In this document: piece after piece, positions 1-9,005 of the stretch
Layout of the letters: each line of letters begins with the position of its first letter
Position numbering within the stretch: position 1 is the stretch's first letter
Assembly: GCF_025264685.1 (NCBI RefSeq)
Contig: NZ_CP073721.1
Span: 7,767,501 to 7,831,500, forward strand
Length of the DNA stretch: 64,000 bases
DNA from: Dactylosporangium roseum
GTDB taxonomy: Bacteria; Actinomycetota; Actinomycetes; Mycobacteriales; Micromonosporaceae
Direction: 5' to 3'
Translations under genes and position numbers: made by a program
The notes under the pieces: generated by a model
Told to the model about the DNA's origin: nothing
Database searches by the model: none
The model's input: only the letters and a program-made list of their open reading frames with translations

Positions 1-1029
1 CTTGTCGTATCGGACGGCTCCGTTGGCGGTGTAGGCCATGGCAACGTTGTGCACGCCCGTATCGTCTTCGAAAGTCAGGCCGATCACGATCGTCGTTCGA
101 TTGACGGCAGCGGCCACGGTGAGGCGATCTCCGAGGTCCACGATGTCGGTGCTCGTTACTTTGAACACCTTCTCCGGCAGGACAGCGATCGTTGCCCCGG
201 AGGACGCCAGGGCGGGAAGCTGCTCGAGATACGTATCGAGTACCGTGCGGCCCTCCGGCGACCTCAGCGGCAACGAGTCCTCCGATTGCCGCACGTCGAG
301 CAGCGCGATCGTTACAGACGGCGCAGACTCGATGGTGTGAAGGTGCCAGAACCCGTACCCAAGCGTGACGGCGGAGAGGACGGCGACGAGGGCAACGACC
401 TTCGGCCATGCGGCGCGCGCGACCGTCGGCACGCAGAGAACCGCGAGCGCCGCGGGTGTGGCCATCAGGACGAAGCTGACTCCCCAGACCCCGGTCGCTG
501 ACGCCAACTGTATGACGGGCAGCGTGTCCGCCTGGGTGTAGGCGAGGCCGGGAAAGGCGCCGCCAGGCGAGACGAGCGACATGAAATACTCGCCCGCCGC
601 CCACGCCGCGGGTGCCGCGAGTACGGAAAGAACCACGCGCCGCCGCCGCATCAGGGCTCGGAAGAGCACGATCGTGCCGGCGAACATGGTGGCCTGGAAG
701 GCGAGGAAGGCGACGACGACTCCCGCAGGCATCTGGAGGTCGTCGCGGAAGTACGTCCACATGTTCAGCTCTCCGGCCGACCATGCAAGAGCAGCGGCGC
801 ATGCCGCAGCCCAGCTCGACGCGCGGGCAGCCACCGCGAACAGGGGTAGTGGCGCGAGCCACGTCAAACCGCTTATCGGGTTCAGCCCGGTGCCGAACCA
901 CAGCAACACCGCCGACGTCGCCGTCGCAAGGACCAGCACCCACAGCGGCGTGGCCCGTTCCGCAGCCACGGATGCTTCCGGTGACTTCTTGGCCGGCCGT
1001 CCTCGGGCCATGTCAAGCACGGAACCCAT
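1..1029 (-). CDS. Apolipoprotein N-acyltransferase-like membrane protein, 3' end outside window
   Basis: The minus strand is open for 343 codons from ATG at 1029 to the left edge, so the C-terminus is missing. The N-terminal half has several hydrophobic segments followed by Lnt-like stretches (SPGGAFPGLAYTQ; QLASATGVWGVSF). The second half turns into a nitrilase-type domain with LPEKVF, where the Glu fits the nitrilase catalytic position. Lnt transfers an acyl chain to the N-terminal Cys of lipoproteins in the membrane. The ATG overlaps the upstream TetR gene by 17 bases and sits 7 bases after GGAAGG, so the two are probably one transcript. Family assignment is from motifs; substrate is inferred. 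Confidence 0.75.
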   Translation of the reverse strand, partial: MGSVLDMARGRPAKKSPEASVAAERATPLWVLVLATATSAVLLWFGTGLNPISGLTWLAPLPLFAVAARASSWAAACAAALAWSAGELNMWTYFRDDLQMPAGVVVAFLAFQATMFAGTIVLFRALMRRRRVVLSVLAAPAAWAAGEYFMSLVSPGGAFPGLAYTQADTLPVIQLASATGVWGVSFVLMATPAALAVLCVPTVARAAWPKVVALVAVLSAVTLGYGFWHLHTIESAPSVTIALLDVRQSEDSLPLRSPEGRTVLDTYLEQLPALASSGATIAVLPEKVFKVTSTDIVDLGDRLTVAAAVNRTTIVIGLTFEDDTGVHNVAMAYTANGAVRYDK

Positions 1030-1588
1030 CAAGCATCCTTCCCACGAAGCGGTGACACAGAGCGCGGAACTCCTCTTCGGACAGATCGATACGGCCTGCG
1101 CCATAGAGCCGAACAAGCCCGTGGATCATCGCGGCGAACATGAGGGCGAGCTCCCACTCGTCCTCATCACGTAACTCGCCGCGGCGGATGCCATCACGTA
1201 CCACGTCCGCGACGAGGTTCAGGGACGGCGAACCCCCGTCCCGGAAGTTGTCGGGCCACCGGCGTGCGCCTTCGCGCCGCTCCGTGAAGAGGAAGTCATA
1301 CAGGCGGGGTTGACCGAGCGCGAAATCGAGATGATCGTCGAGTAGCTCGATCACCCGTTTATCGAGATCCGCTGAGCGGGGCCGGTGCGTCCAGCGATGG
1401 CCGATCTCGGCGAAGCAGGCGTGCGCGACGCTGTTCAGCAGTGCCTCGCGATTGGCGTAATGCCGGTAGATGGTCATGGGCGTGACACCGGCGGCTGCCG
1501 CCACGCGCCGCATGCTTACCGCGTCGGCACCTTCGTCAATCACAATCTCCCGCGCTATTGCCAGGAGACGCTCTGCGGTCGCGCTCAC
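1013..1588 (-). CDS. TetR-family transcriptional regulator
   Basis: 191 residues from GTG at 1588. The N-terminal helix-turn-helix is clear (VSMRRVAAAAGVTPMTIYRH), followed by an all-helical ligand-binding domain. It lies directly upstream of, and overlaps, the Lnt-like gene. The start was placed right after a 33-bp palindrome: an in-frame ATG at 1627 would translate through that palindrome. No Shine-Dalgarno sequence precedes the GTG, so a leaderless message is possible. It probably represses its own transcription and that of the Lnt-like gene; the inducer cannot be seen. Confidence 0.82.
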   Translation of the reverse strand: MSATAERLLAIAREIVIDEGADAVSMRRVAAAAGVTPMTIYRHYANREALLNSVAHACFAEIGHRWTHRPRSADLDKRVIELLDDHLDFALGQPRLYDFLFTERREGARRWPDNFRDGGSPSLNLVADVVRDGIRRGELRDEDEWELALMFAAMIHGLVRLYGAGRIDLSEEEFRALCHRFVGRMLDGFRA

Positions 1589-1621
1589 GTCTACACCGTA
1601 GACTAAGTCTACGGTGTAGAC
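1589..1621. promoter_or_regulatory. 33-bp perfect palindrome, likely TetR operator
   Basis: Two 16-base arms (1589-1604 and 1606-1621) are exact reverse complements around one central base at 1605. The inner part, GTAGACT-A-AGTCTAC, is also symmetric. It abuts the chosen start of the TetR gene, as expected for an autorepressor site over the promoter or first transcribed bases. Confidence 0.8.
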
Positions 1622-1679
1622 AAGCATCACGGGACATTCCCCACACCGGCGCCTACACCGCCACGGCCCGCGCCCAACG

Positions 1680-2205
1680 TGCCGCGGCTGAACCACCCGG
1701 ACGGCATCCGCGCCGCCGAACACAAGCCGCTACAACAACTCGCCACGGTCGCCCAGGTCAGGTTCACGGTGCCGCCGACGCTGTCACCAACGACCCAGCC
1801 CAGCCGCGAGCGTTCGCCGACGAGTACGGGCGGATCGTCCACAAACCGTTGACCGGCGGCATTCTCGACAACGGCAAGGTGATGTACGCCAGCCTGATCG
1901 ATCCGGACGCTTTGGAAAACAAGCGTGGCGGCAACCGCGCAACTGCTTCAGCAACAGGTCCCGAAGACCACGAGTTGCGCGTGACGGTGGTCGACGGAAC
2001 CGTGTTCACATCGAGGGCCGCCGAATCGGCTACTCACCAGTGCCCTTGGCACATGCGACGGTGGAGGCTCCCAGCCTCCGGTGAGCCATACCGTTCCACA
2101 CGCCTCCTGCTGCTGTCAGTCCCGCTCGCGATCTTGGCGCTGCTCGACCGCGGCGCCGACCAGCACAAGGTCACGGCCCTCCTACCCGCGCGCAAGCCCG
2201 CGTGA
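1680..2205 (+). pseudogene. Unrecognised, probably frameshifted gene remnant
   Basis: Two overlapping plus frames look coding in turn: one from about 1680 (starting VPRLNHPDGIRAAEH) and a second from about 1795 (FADEYGRIVHKPLTGG) with GC-rich third positions. The second frame ends with a TGA inside the loop of a strong hairpin at 2191-2218, a common arrangement for real actinomycete gene ends. I do not recognise a family. One interrupted gene fits best, but the coding status is uncertain. Confidence 0.3.
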
Positions 2206-2218
2206 ACGCGGGCTTGCG
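2191..2218 (+). terminator. GC-rich hairpin, terminator-like
   Basis: A perfect 12-bp stem (2191-2202 with 2207-2218) closes a TGAA loop. There is no U tract, as is usual in actinomycetes. It lies between the upstream remnant and the sigma-factor unit. Confidence 0.55.
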
Positions 2219-2519
2219 GTGCCGCTGGCGGTGGCCGGGTAGAGCTGGCCGCTAGCAATCTTGCCCACGAGGTAACGGGCACGGCTGCCCGCCACCGTCC
2301 TGGAGGTTATGCGAACAGCACCGCTCAGCCGACCAGTCTGCACGAGCTGTCGGGTTCCATGGCCGCAGGCGTTGACCCTGGTGGCGAGCCCCCGGTTCGA
2401 CTGGTCGCGCCGCCCACCAAAGAACCTTGATGATTGCGGTAAAGGAATCTTGCGCTACGCCCTCAACAAGGAGTACGAGCCCCACCCCTGCGGGGCCGAC
2501 GACTTGATGGAGGACGGGC

Positions 2520-2738
2520 ATGATCGATCCGATCGGGTTCGGCGCGGCGCTGCTCGGCGCCCACGGCGTCTGGCGGCTGGCGGCGCTGCTGATCGAGCGC
2601 CGCATGCTGCGCGACCGGGCAGAGTTCGTGCGCAACGCCGCCGCGCTGGCGCCCGGGACCCGTATCGTGAGCCGGGACCCGAAGGGCACCGTCACGATGC
2701 TGGTCTCGACCGCGCCCGGCCGGGATGCCCAGCGATGA
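2520..2738 (+). CDS. Small hypothetical protein coupled to ECF sigma factor
   Basis: 72 residues from ATG at 2520, preceded by a strong GGAGG. The stop overlaps the start of the sigma-factor gene (ATGA at 2735-2738), which implies translational coupling. The N-terminal 30 residues are moderately hydrophobic, then basic; there is no recognised domain. It could be a partner or modulator of the sigma factor, but that is inferred from position only. Confidence 0.6.
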   Translation: MIDPIGFGAALLGAHGVWRLAALLIERRMLRDRAEFVRNAAALAPGTRIVSRDPKGTVTMLVSTAPGRDAQR

Positions 2739-3604
2739 CCCTCGAACAGCTCGCGGAGGTCGACGAGGTGGACGCAGCCGGCCTGCCACCCGACGTCGAC
2801 GAGCGCTTCACGCGCTTCTATATCGAGCACCACCCGGCGCTGCTGAAGTTCGTGCGCAAGCTGTGCAGGCGATACCGGCTGCCTGAGTCCCGGGTCGACC
2901 CGCAGGACATCGTGCAGGAGGTGTTCCTGGCGGCTTGGACGAACTGGTCCACCGTCGACCACCCGGTGCGCTGGACCTATGTCGTCGCGCGGCGGCGAGT
3001 CGGTGACCGCGCCGATACGGCCCGCCGGCTCCCCGACCACACGCTGCCCGAGCACGACGGCCGGCACTGCCAGCCGCTCGAGGACCTCAGCGTGGCCAAG
3101 GACGAGCCGTTCGACGCGCTGCTCGTCAGCGAGATCTACACGGCGTTCCTCGCGCTGCCGCCGCAGCAGCGCAACGCCACCGTCCTGCGCCACGTCGCGG
3201 GGTTCAGCTCCGCCGAGATCGCCGAGCGGCTCGGCTGCTCGACCGCCACCGCCGACGTCCACGTCCACCGCGGCGTCAACGCTGTGCGGCAGCGGCTGGC
3301 CGAGCAGGAGCCGCTGTTCGTCGACGACACCGGCCGCCGCGCCCGGCGTATCCGCAGGCTTGTGACCGGTGCCGCTGCTGCGGCGATCGCCCTGGCCCTG
3401 GCCTGGATTGCCACCATTCTGCGGCTGGCCGGGCCGGCGCCCGACCCGAACGGCCCCACGCCGGATCCCGGCCGACCGTGGATTCCGCTCGGTGGTGTCA
3501 GCAGCGGCGGTGTCAGCCGGGTGCTGATCGCGCTCGGCGCGCTGCTCGTCGGCTTCGGGATCGTCGCCATCATGCTCCTGCTGCGCCGCCGCGACGACGA
3601 GTGA
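2735..3604 (+). CDS. ECF sigma-70 factor with C-terminal transmembrane extension
   Basis: 289 residues. The sigma2 region (about 28-110) has the core-binding signature VDPQDIVQEVFLAAW. The sigma4 region (about 140-195) carries LPPQQRNATVLRH and the HTH FSSAEIAERLGCSTATADVH. After residue 205 come two hydrophobic segments (about 211-231 and 258-282) separated by a Pro-rich linker, and the protein ends in an Arg/Asp/Glu tail. Most ECF factors lack membrane segments; here the extension could tether the factor or act as a built-in anti-sigma. No separate anti-sigma gene follows. Sigma identity is firm, the tethering role is inferred. Confidence 0.85.
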   Translation: MTLEQLAEVDEVDAAGLPPDVDERFTRFYIEHHPALLKFVRKLCRRYRLPESRVDPQDIVQEVFLAAWTNWSTVDHPVRWTYVVARRRVGDRADTARRLPDHTLPEHDGRHCQPLEDLSVAKDEPFDALLVSEIYTAFLALPPQQRNATVLRHVAGFSSAEIAERLGCSTATADVHVHRGVNAVRQRLAEQEPLFVDDTGRRARRIRRLVTGAAAAAIALALAWIATILRLAGPAPDPNGPTPDPGRPWIPLGGVSSGGVSRVLIALGALLVGFGIVAIMLLLRRRDDE

Positions 3605-4093
3605 TCGATCGGGAGATTGCCGCGCCGACGCTCGCAGGCCTCGGGCGTCATTCCGCTCTCCAACTCGGCGGCGAGCGGAACGACGTCGCTGCGCCGGGCC
3701 GACGCCGCTGTTGTGGCTCCTCGGTCGGGCCGGGCGAGAGCCGCACCGTCCAGCGGTCTACGACCCGGCCGAGCGTCCACACACGGCGATCGCAACGACC
3801 GAGGCCAGTACGAACAGCCCGATGATGGCATGGCCAGCGCCAACCAGGGGCGATGCCGGCGATCCGCAGCGAGCGGCGCGGTGTGATGTCGGCCTGGTCG
3901 GCGAGGACGCCGGTGGGATCGCCCTGAACCGCGGCCTGGTCCTCACCGCCATCGGGCACCTGCTCTCCCGCGGCGGCGTGGTCGCGTTCGACCCCGAAGG
4001 AGCCGGTCTTTGCCCCTGTCGAAGGTCGAGGTCGAGGTCGACTGCACGGGTGCCCGTAGTCCTCTGCGCGCGCGAGCCCGCGTTGGTTGACGG
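3605..4093. other. No convincing gene
   Basis: Open frames here have no recognisable domain or Shine-Dalgarno sequence. One minus stretch (about 3758-3850) encodes a short hydrophobic run and may be a remnant. Three tandem GGTCGA units lie near 4024-4041. Confidence 0.4.
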
Positions 4094-4666
4094 TCACCGG
4101 TCGTCACGGGCCGGGCGCGACGCGGCCTCGCCGTCTTCAGTCAACCCAAATCGGAGAAGCTGGCTGGCGCCAACGTTGTTCCCAACATCCGTGCACAGTT
4201 CGGCCAATTCTTGCAGGGCGTGGGTGTTGCCGCGATCGATGGCTTGCCGGTACACGGTTTCTGCACCCTCGGTGTCGCCGGACCGGCGCCGCAGTCCCGT
4301 CAGGCTCAGCAGCGAGCCGGTGCGGCCGCGGTCCGCGCCTCGCTGGAACAGGGCTTCCGCGCCTGCGGTGTCTCCATTTATCTCCCGCATCACGGCTAGA
4401 GCGTCGAACACGGCCGGGTTGCCGCCGCGGTCGACAATTTGCACGGCCAAAGCCTCTGCGGCGTCGGCGTCTGCGGCTTGTTCGCGTAACCATGCCAGGA
4501 ACCACAACGTTTCGGTGTTGCCGTAGTCGGCGGCCGGCACGGCCAGTGCCTCAGCGTCAACGCTGTTACCGGTCGTTTCCCGCCGTCTGGCCAGGTCGTG
4601 CAGGGCGCTGGTGTCGCCGCGGTCGGCGGTCAGCACGGCGAGTGCTTTCGCCCCTTCGTCGACCAT
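4094..4666 (-). CDS. TPR-like repeat protein, possibly N-terminally truncated
   Basis: 190 residues made of about five degenerate repeats of 34-36 residues with a recurring pattern such as DRGNTHALQELAEL and LREQAADADAAEAL. This is the tetratricopeptide/Sel1-like type common in actinomycetes and would form a helical scaffold. An in-frame TAA lies just before the ATG and no Shine-Dalgarno is seen, so the ORF starts inside a repeat and may be the 3' part of a longer gene. Confidence 0.65.
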   Translation of the reverse strand: MVDEGAKALAVLTADRGDTSALHDLARRRETTGNSVDAEALAVPAADYGNTETLWFLAWLREQAADADAAEALAVQIVDRGGNPAVFDALAVMREINGDTAGAEALFQRGADRGRTGSLLSLTGLRRRSGDTEGAETVYRQAIDRGNTHALQELAELCTDVGNNVGASQLLRFGLTEDGEAASRPARDDR

Positions 4667-5129
4667 AAGGTCTTACAACGCACACCTAAGCCGTCTTACG
4701 GATCGGCTGAGCTCTCATGCCGCGGACAGCGCGTTCGCGATGGTTGCAATCAGTGCTATCGCCGCTGTCGGCGGCCCTGGGTGTTGGGGCTCACGCTGCT
4801 CGACCTAGCCACGGAACCTGTTCAAGCTCACGGCGCGCGGGGCCGGTGTCATCACTTCTGTTGGGCGCGCGGCACCGTGGCCGCCACAACGACGAACGGG
4901 TGGCGCAGCCGGTGCATCGCCACCTCGCCGCGGTCGGACGCGCGCGACGCGACGGCGTCTTCCGGGGCGGTGGGTGGAGCAAGGAACGGTGTCGTACGGT
5001 CACTGAACGCAGCAGTCACGGGTGATCTCGTCTCTGATTCGGGGATGAGGCCTGTCATGTCATATCCGCGACGGGTACCGCTACACGGATGTGATCCGGT
5101 CGGTGAGACCCGAGCGGCGGGGTGTCCGG
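4667..5129. other. No convincing gene
   Basis: A 68-codon minus frame at 4852-5058 is open but has no recognisable features. Nothing else supports a gene between the repeat protein and the helicase. Confidence 0.4.
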
Positions 5130-6374
5130 CTAGCGAACGGTGCGGGTCCTGCCTGCGTCGTGGGCGGCCGTTGGCGCGAGGGCGGGATGGCCGGGGCGCA
5201 CGGTCGTGCAGTGCGGCTGGATGCCGGCGCTGGCCATCAGGTGGTGGATTTTGCGGCGCTGGTCGGCCGAGACGAGGGTGAGCACGGTTCCGCTGCGTCC
5301 GGCGCGGGCCGTGCGTCCGCCGCGGTGCAGATAGTCCTTGCCGTCGGCCGGCGGGTCGACGTTGACGACCAGGTCGAGATCGTCGATGTGCACGCCGCGG
5401 GCGGCCACGTTCGTCGCGACGAGGACTCGCAAGGCGCCGTTGCGGAACTGTTCGAGGGCCCGGGTGCGCTGTCCCTGCGACTTGCCGCCGTGGATCGCGG
5501 CGGCGAGCAGTCCGGTGGCGGTGAGGTGCCGGGCGAGCCGGTCGGCGCCGTGTTTGGTGGCGACGAACATCATTGTCCGCGTGTTGCGGGCGGCGATGTC
5601 GGCCACGGTGGCGGCCTTGTCGGCGGGGCCGACCTCGAGGAGGTGGTGGGCCATCGTGGTGACGGCCGCGGCGGGCGGGTCCGTGCTGTGGGTGACCGGG
5701 TCGGCGAGGAACCGGCGGACGAGCTTGTTGACGGCGGCGTCCAGGGTGGCGGAGAACAGCATGCGTTGCCCGCCGGGCAGGACCTGGTCGAGCAGCGCGG
5801 TGACCTGGGGAAGGAAACCGATGTCGGCCATCTGGTCGGCCTCGTCGACGACTGCGATCTCGACCATATCGAGTCGGCAGTGTCCCTGGTGGACGAGGTC
5901 GGCGAGGCGGCCTGGAGTGGCGACGAGGAGTTCGGCGCCACGGGCCAGGGCGGCCGCCTGCGCACGCGGCGACAGGCCGCCGACGACCGTGGCGCAGCGC
6001 AGTCCGAGCGCCTGCGCGTACGGGGCGAGCGCCGTGGTGACCTGTTGGGCCAGTTCGCGGGTGGGTACGAGCACGAGCGCGAGGGGCCGCTGCCGGGTCG
6101 CTCGGCGGCTGCGCAGGCGGTCGAGCAGCGGCAGGCCGAAGGCGAGGGTCTTGCCGGAACCGGTCTGCCCCCGGCCGAGGATGTCGCGGCCGGCCAACGC
6201 GTCGGCCAGCGTGGCCGCCTGGATGGGGAACGGGGCGGTCAGGCCCCGGGAACGCAGCGCGGCGACGAGACGCCGGTCGAGGCCGGACTCGGCGAAGGTG
6301 CCGGGGGCCGTCGCCGGGCGGGTGTCAGGTGTGCGCAGTCGTCGCCGCTGCGGCGGCATGATCGTCGTGGTCAT
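5130..6374 (-). CDS. DEAD-box ATP-dependent RNA helicase
   Basis: 414 residues with the full motif set in order: Q-motif region (FPIQ, about 49-52), Walker A GQTGSGKT (69-76), PTRELAQ (104-110), TPGR, the DEAD box in VVDEADQM, SAT, VLVATNVAARG and the motif VI variant HRGGRTARAG. The short basic C-terminus matches RhlE/CsdA-like enzymes. It unwinds structured RNA, for example in ribosome assembly or cold adaptation. It lies about 150 bases downstream of the cold-shock gene on the same strand, so shared cold regulation is plausible. Confidence 0.92.
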   Translation of the reverse strand: MTTTIMPPQRRRLRTPDTRPATAPGTFAESGLDRRLVAALRSRGLTAPFPIQAATLADALAGRDILGRGQTGSGKTLAFGLPLLDRLRSRRATRQRPLALVLVPTRELAQQVTTALAPYAQALGLRCATVVGGLSPRAQAAALARGAELLVATPGRLADLVHQGHCRLDMVEIAVVDEADQMADIGFLPQVTALLDQVLPGGQRMLFSATLDAAVNKLVRRFLADPVTHSTDPPAAAVTTMAHHLLEVGPADKAATVADIAARNTRTMMFVATKHGADRLARHLTATGLLAAAIHGGKSQGQRTRALEQFRNGALRVLVATNVAARGVHIDDLDLVVNVDPPADGKDYLHRGGRTARAGRSGTVLTLVSADQRRKIHHLMASAGIQPHCTTVRPGHPALAPTAAHDAGRTRTVR

Positions 6375-6521
6375 GTGGTGCCTTCCTCAAACGGCGCGTC
6401 GCGGGGAAGGCACGGGCCGCAGGCCACGGGACATCGCAAGTACGAACCTGGACGGATGACGGTAGGTGCAGCGCCGAACGGCGGCCCGCTGAACCAGCGA
6501 GCCGCCGTGGAAAAGCGTGGA

Positions 6522-6725
6522 TCAGAGCGCGCGAACGTTCGCCGCCTGCGGACCCTTCGGGCCCTGGGTGATGTCGAACTCCACCCGCTGGTTCTCCTCC
6601 AGGTTGCGAAAGCCGCTCGCCGAGATCGCCGAGTAGTGGGCGAAGACATCGTCGCCGCCGCCGTCCTGGCTGATGAAACCGAAGCCCTTTTCGCCGTTGA
6701 ACCACTTCACGGTGCCGAAAGCCAT
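6522..6725 (-). CDS. Cold-shock protein, CspA family
   Basis: 67 residues starting MAFGTVKWFNGEKGFGFI, with RNP1-type (GFGFI) and RNP2-type (VFAHYS) motifs typical of the single five-stranded beta-barrel nucleic-acid chaperone. AAGGAG precedes the ATG at a good distance. A terminator-like hairpin lies about 95 bases upstream in the leader. The next gene on this strand is a DEAD-box helicase. Confidence 0.95.
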   Translation of the reverse strand: MAFGTVKWFNGEKGFGFISQDGGGDDVFAHYSAISASGFRNLEENQRVEFDITQGPKGPQAANVRAL

Positions 6726-6815
6726 GTCTGCTCCTTCGCAGGCTGGTAAGAGACCGCACCATGCGGACTCTCGCGCCGCCGCGTTGATCACCCGCGTCGG
6801 AAAGACACGACATAC

Positions 6816-6855
6816 AAAAAGCGCCTGGATCGGGTTCAGATACCCACCAGGCGCT
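6816..6855 (-). terminator. Intrinsic terminator or attenuator in the csp leader
   Basis: Read on the minus strand, AGCGCCTGG (6847-6855) and CCAGGCGCT (6820-6828) form a 9-bp stem around an 18-nt loop, followed at once by TTTTT. This is the classic Rho-independent form, rare in high-GC genomes. No gene ends just upstream, so it may control read-through into csp. Confidence 0.65.
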
Positions 6856-6892
6856 AAAAACGTCTACGGAAATCAAAACTGCAACCTCAATA

Positions 6893-6908
6893 CCGTAGCA
6901 CACTACGG
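6893..6908. promoter_or_regulatory. Short palindrome upstream of csp
   Basis: CCGTAG and CTACGG flank CACA. It lies about 170 bases before the csp start and could be an operator or the 5' end of the csp leader. The role is not established by the sequence. Confidence 0.35.
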
Positions 6909-7456
6909 ATCAGAGGGTTTGGGTTCGCGTGGCCTGCGAGGGGTAGCCGCCGCGGCGGGCGCGTTCTGGGGGGGCCGAGCAGGTCGGTGGCGGAGCAGTG
7001 GAAGCACCAACTGCCGTGCCCACGATCGGCGAGCTGCGCAGTAGCACTACCGGCGATCATCGCTAGCGACCGCTGGCCGTCCCAACCGCCATGGCCGTCA
7101 GAATCAAGATTGCGGGATCCCCGGCGAGAAGGCTCCCCACCAGCCGGATGACATTCTCGGCAAGCGCAATGCCCCGACCCTGGCTGCGTGTACACGGACC
7201 AGCGCGTCGCCGTCGCCGATCGCGGACCGGTCATTGTTGCGAGGCGCACAACGGTCCTCGGCTCGGCCGTAGCGCACCCATGAACCATCCATTGTGGCCG
7301 CGGCACGCGCCTCGGGCATTGCGGGCATCGGCTGGTTCAGCCGAGCGGTCACGGGGGGACGGGACGAGGCTCACGGTGCGCTCGCCGGTCACAGGCTTTC
7401 GTTGGAAGGCAACGGTTTCGCCGTCGCTGCGGCGGTGGCCTCGCGAACCGGCGGTG
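6909..7456. other. No convincing gene between csp leader and Acg-like gene
   Basis: A minus frame at about 7071-7230 encodes a hydrophobic stretch (IRLVGSLLAGDPAILIL) ending in TAG, without a usable start. It may be a remnant. Nothing else is recognised. Confidence 0.35.
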
Positions 7457-8416
7457 TCAGCGTCGATCGATGACCTGGGCCGCCCGTGCGCGGCGCGGGC
7501 CGGACGGCGGCATGGTGGCATGGCCGAGGCGCAGCAGCAGGTACGGGTAGCCGACGCAGCCGATCATGATCTGGACCGCTTGTCGCGTGGCGAGCACCTC
7601 GACGGCCGCGCTGAGCGGCAGGACGGAGACGCCGGCGGCGGTCGCGGTCAGCCAGCCGGCGGACAGCGCCTCGCCCGCGCGAAGCCAGTCTTCCGGCTCG
7701 TCGGTGTGGCCGTATAGCAGCGCGAACGTCGCGCCGCGGCCATCGGCGAGGCCCGCCGGCCCGACGCCGATCGAGCGGTCCCCCGATCCGGACGGTACGG
7801 GCAGGCCACCAGAGGCGACCCGGGCAAGCTCGAGCACCTCGTCCGGGTAGAGCACGTGGAGCGACGTCTCCTCGGCCCGCACCGCGGAGGTGACGGCCTT
7901 GAGCTGCGCGGCTGCGATCGGCACGCCGGTAACCGGCGTCCGGTCGGTGCGGCGCAGGGGAATGCTGCTCATGAGCGCCGCACCCGCCGGCTCGGCCAGC
8001 GAGCGCTCCTCGAGCCGCAGCGACGCGAGCCGGTCCGGGTCGGCGGGGTCCGGCCGGCGGTTCATCGTGAGCCGCCAGCCCGCCGCCGCCAGCGCGATCC
8101 GTGCGTGATGCAGGGCCGCACCGCAACTGATGATGGCCAAACGGCCGTCGACATCGACGTCATGGTCGATGCAGGCGCGGTCGAGGTACAGGGCCAGGGT
8201 GTTGCCGGTCAGTCGCCACCGCCATGGCTGGCTGTCGAGGATGGAAGGTGCGAACCCGGCCATTTCGGCCGCGGCCCGCAGCGCATGGACGACGGCTTGG
8301 ACGCCGATCGGATGGATCGTCGCTCCGGCCGGCGCCGCAGCGGCCGATTTCACGTTCGCCGGACCCGTCGAGTCGTGCCGACGATCGGGCCTGGGCTTGA
8401 ACTGCATGACCTGCAT
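7457..8416 (-). CDS. Acg-family nitroreductase-like protein
   Basis: 319 residues. The protein matches the Acg (Rv2032/Rv3131-like) family of split nitroreductase-fold proteins: APSILDSQPWRWRL near the N-terminus, RLAIISCGAALHHARIAL, PLRRTDRTP in the middle, and IGCVGYPYLLLRLG near the C-terminus. Relatives are dormancy or stress genes that sequester or bind flavin. The ATG at 8416 follows GGAGG by 10 bases, so an upstream in-frame extension to 8542 is unlikely. No DosR box was found by eye. Confidence 0.85.
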   Translation of the reverse strand: MQVMQFKPRPDRRHDSTGPANVKSAAAAPAGATIHPIGVQAVVHALRAAAEMAGFAPSILDSQPWRWRLTGNTLALYLDRACIDHDVDVDGRLAIISCGAALHHARIALAAAGWRLTMNRRPDPADPDRLASLRLEERSLAEPAGAALMSSIPLRRTDRTPVTGVPIAAAQLKAVTSAVRAEETSLHVLYPDEVLELARVASGGLPVPSGSGDRSIGVGPAGLADGRGATFALLYGHTDEPEDWLRAGEALSAGWLTATAAGVSVLPLSAAVEVLATRQAVQIMIGCVGYPYLLLRLGHATMPPSGPRRARAAQVIDRR

Positions 8417-8654
8417 TGGACAGAGACCTCCGAACCAGCGCCGCAGAAACGGCGGGTGAAGGCGAGAAGGAGTAGTCGCCCCGGCCACACGCGGCCGCAT
8501 TACCACGGGCCGCGGACCAAGCCTACGCCAGTTCGCGCGCACGCCCTATGACGGCCGTCGCCTTGATGCCGGGCGCCCGAAACGCCGGACCGCGCATATG
8601 CGAACCGGCCGGCCGGTCACTGTCGCCGGCCGGGTCGGCCCGGCCGGCGACGCA

Positions 8655-8995
8655 TCAGCGGCCGGTGGGCGGAATCAACGAGGTGGTGTCGCCGGCGGAG
8701 TCCAACCGCTGCGCGTGCTGCAGCGCGGACAGCGGTGCGAGCGTCGACTCGGCGCCCTGGTTTTCGTTGGGCCCGGAGGCGGTCGGCCCGTCGCAGCCGC
8801 CGGTCGACGGCTCGTGCGGCGGCATCACGATTGCGCGCATCGACGGCCGTACGCGGGCCGCCGCAGTGCCGAGGCCCACAGCGCCCGGCCCCACCAGGCA
8901 CCGGTCGGCCGCTCGTCCTGCCACCGCCGGTCCGGTTCGAGCCGGTTGCGGAACGCGCCGGCGGGTCGCCGTCCCCCTGGCCGGCGGCCGCTATC
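8655..8995 (-). pseudogene. C-terminal remnant of a conserved actinobacterial carbohydrate-related protein
   Basis: Two minus frames join into one family-like C-terminus. Frame one gives FRNRLEPDRRWQDERPTGAW then WGRALWA; frame two continues GLGTAAARVRP and ends with PNENQGAESTLAPLSALQHA. Such endings occur in actinobacterial proteins annotated as glycosyltransferase-like or alpha-barrel sugar enzymes. A frameshift near 8880 and loss of the 5' part make it a decayed fragment. The family name is from memory of motifs. Confidence 0.5.
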
Positions 8996-9005
8996 GGGGT
9001 TGGGG

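Noticed and set aside
4024..4041. GGTCGA tandem triplet as a CRISPR-like or regulatory array
   Set aside because: Three units without spacers; too short to mean more than local repetition.
5091..6749. Long plus-strand open frame opposite the helicase
   Set aside because: It is the GC-rich antisense shadow of the DEAD-box gene, with no domain of its own.
6325..6903. Minus-strand frame through the csp leader as a leader peptide
   Set aside because: It starts with GTG without a ribosome-binding site and runs through csp in another frame; the terminator explains the region better.
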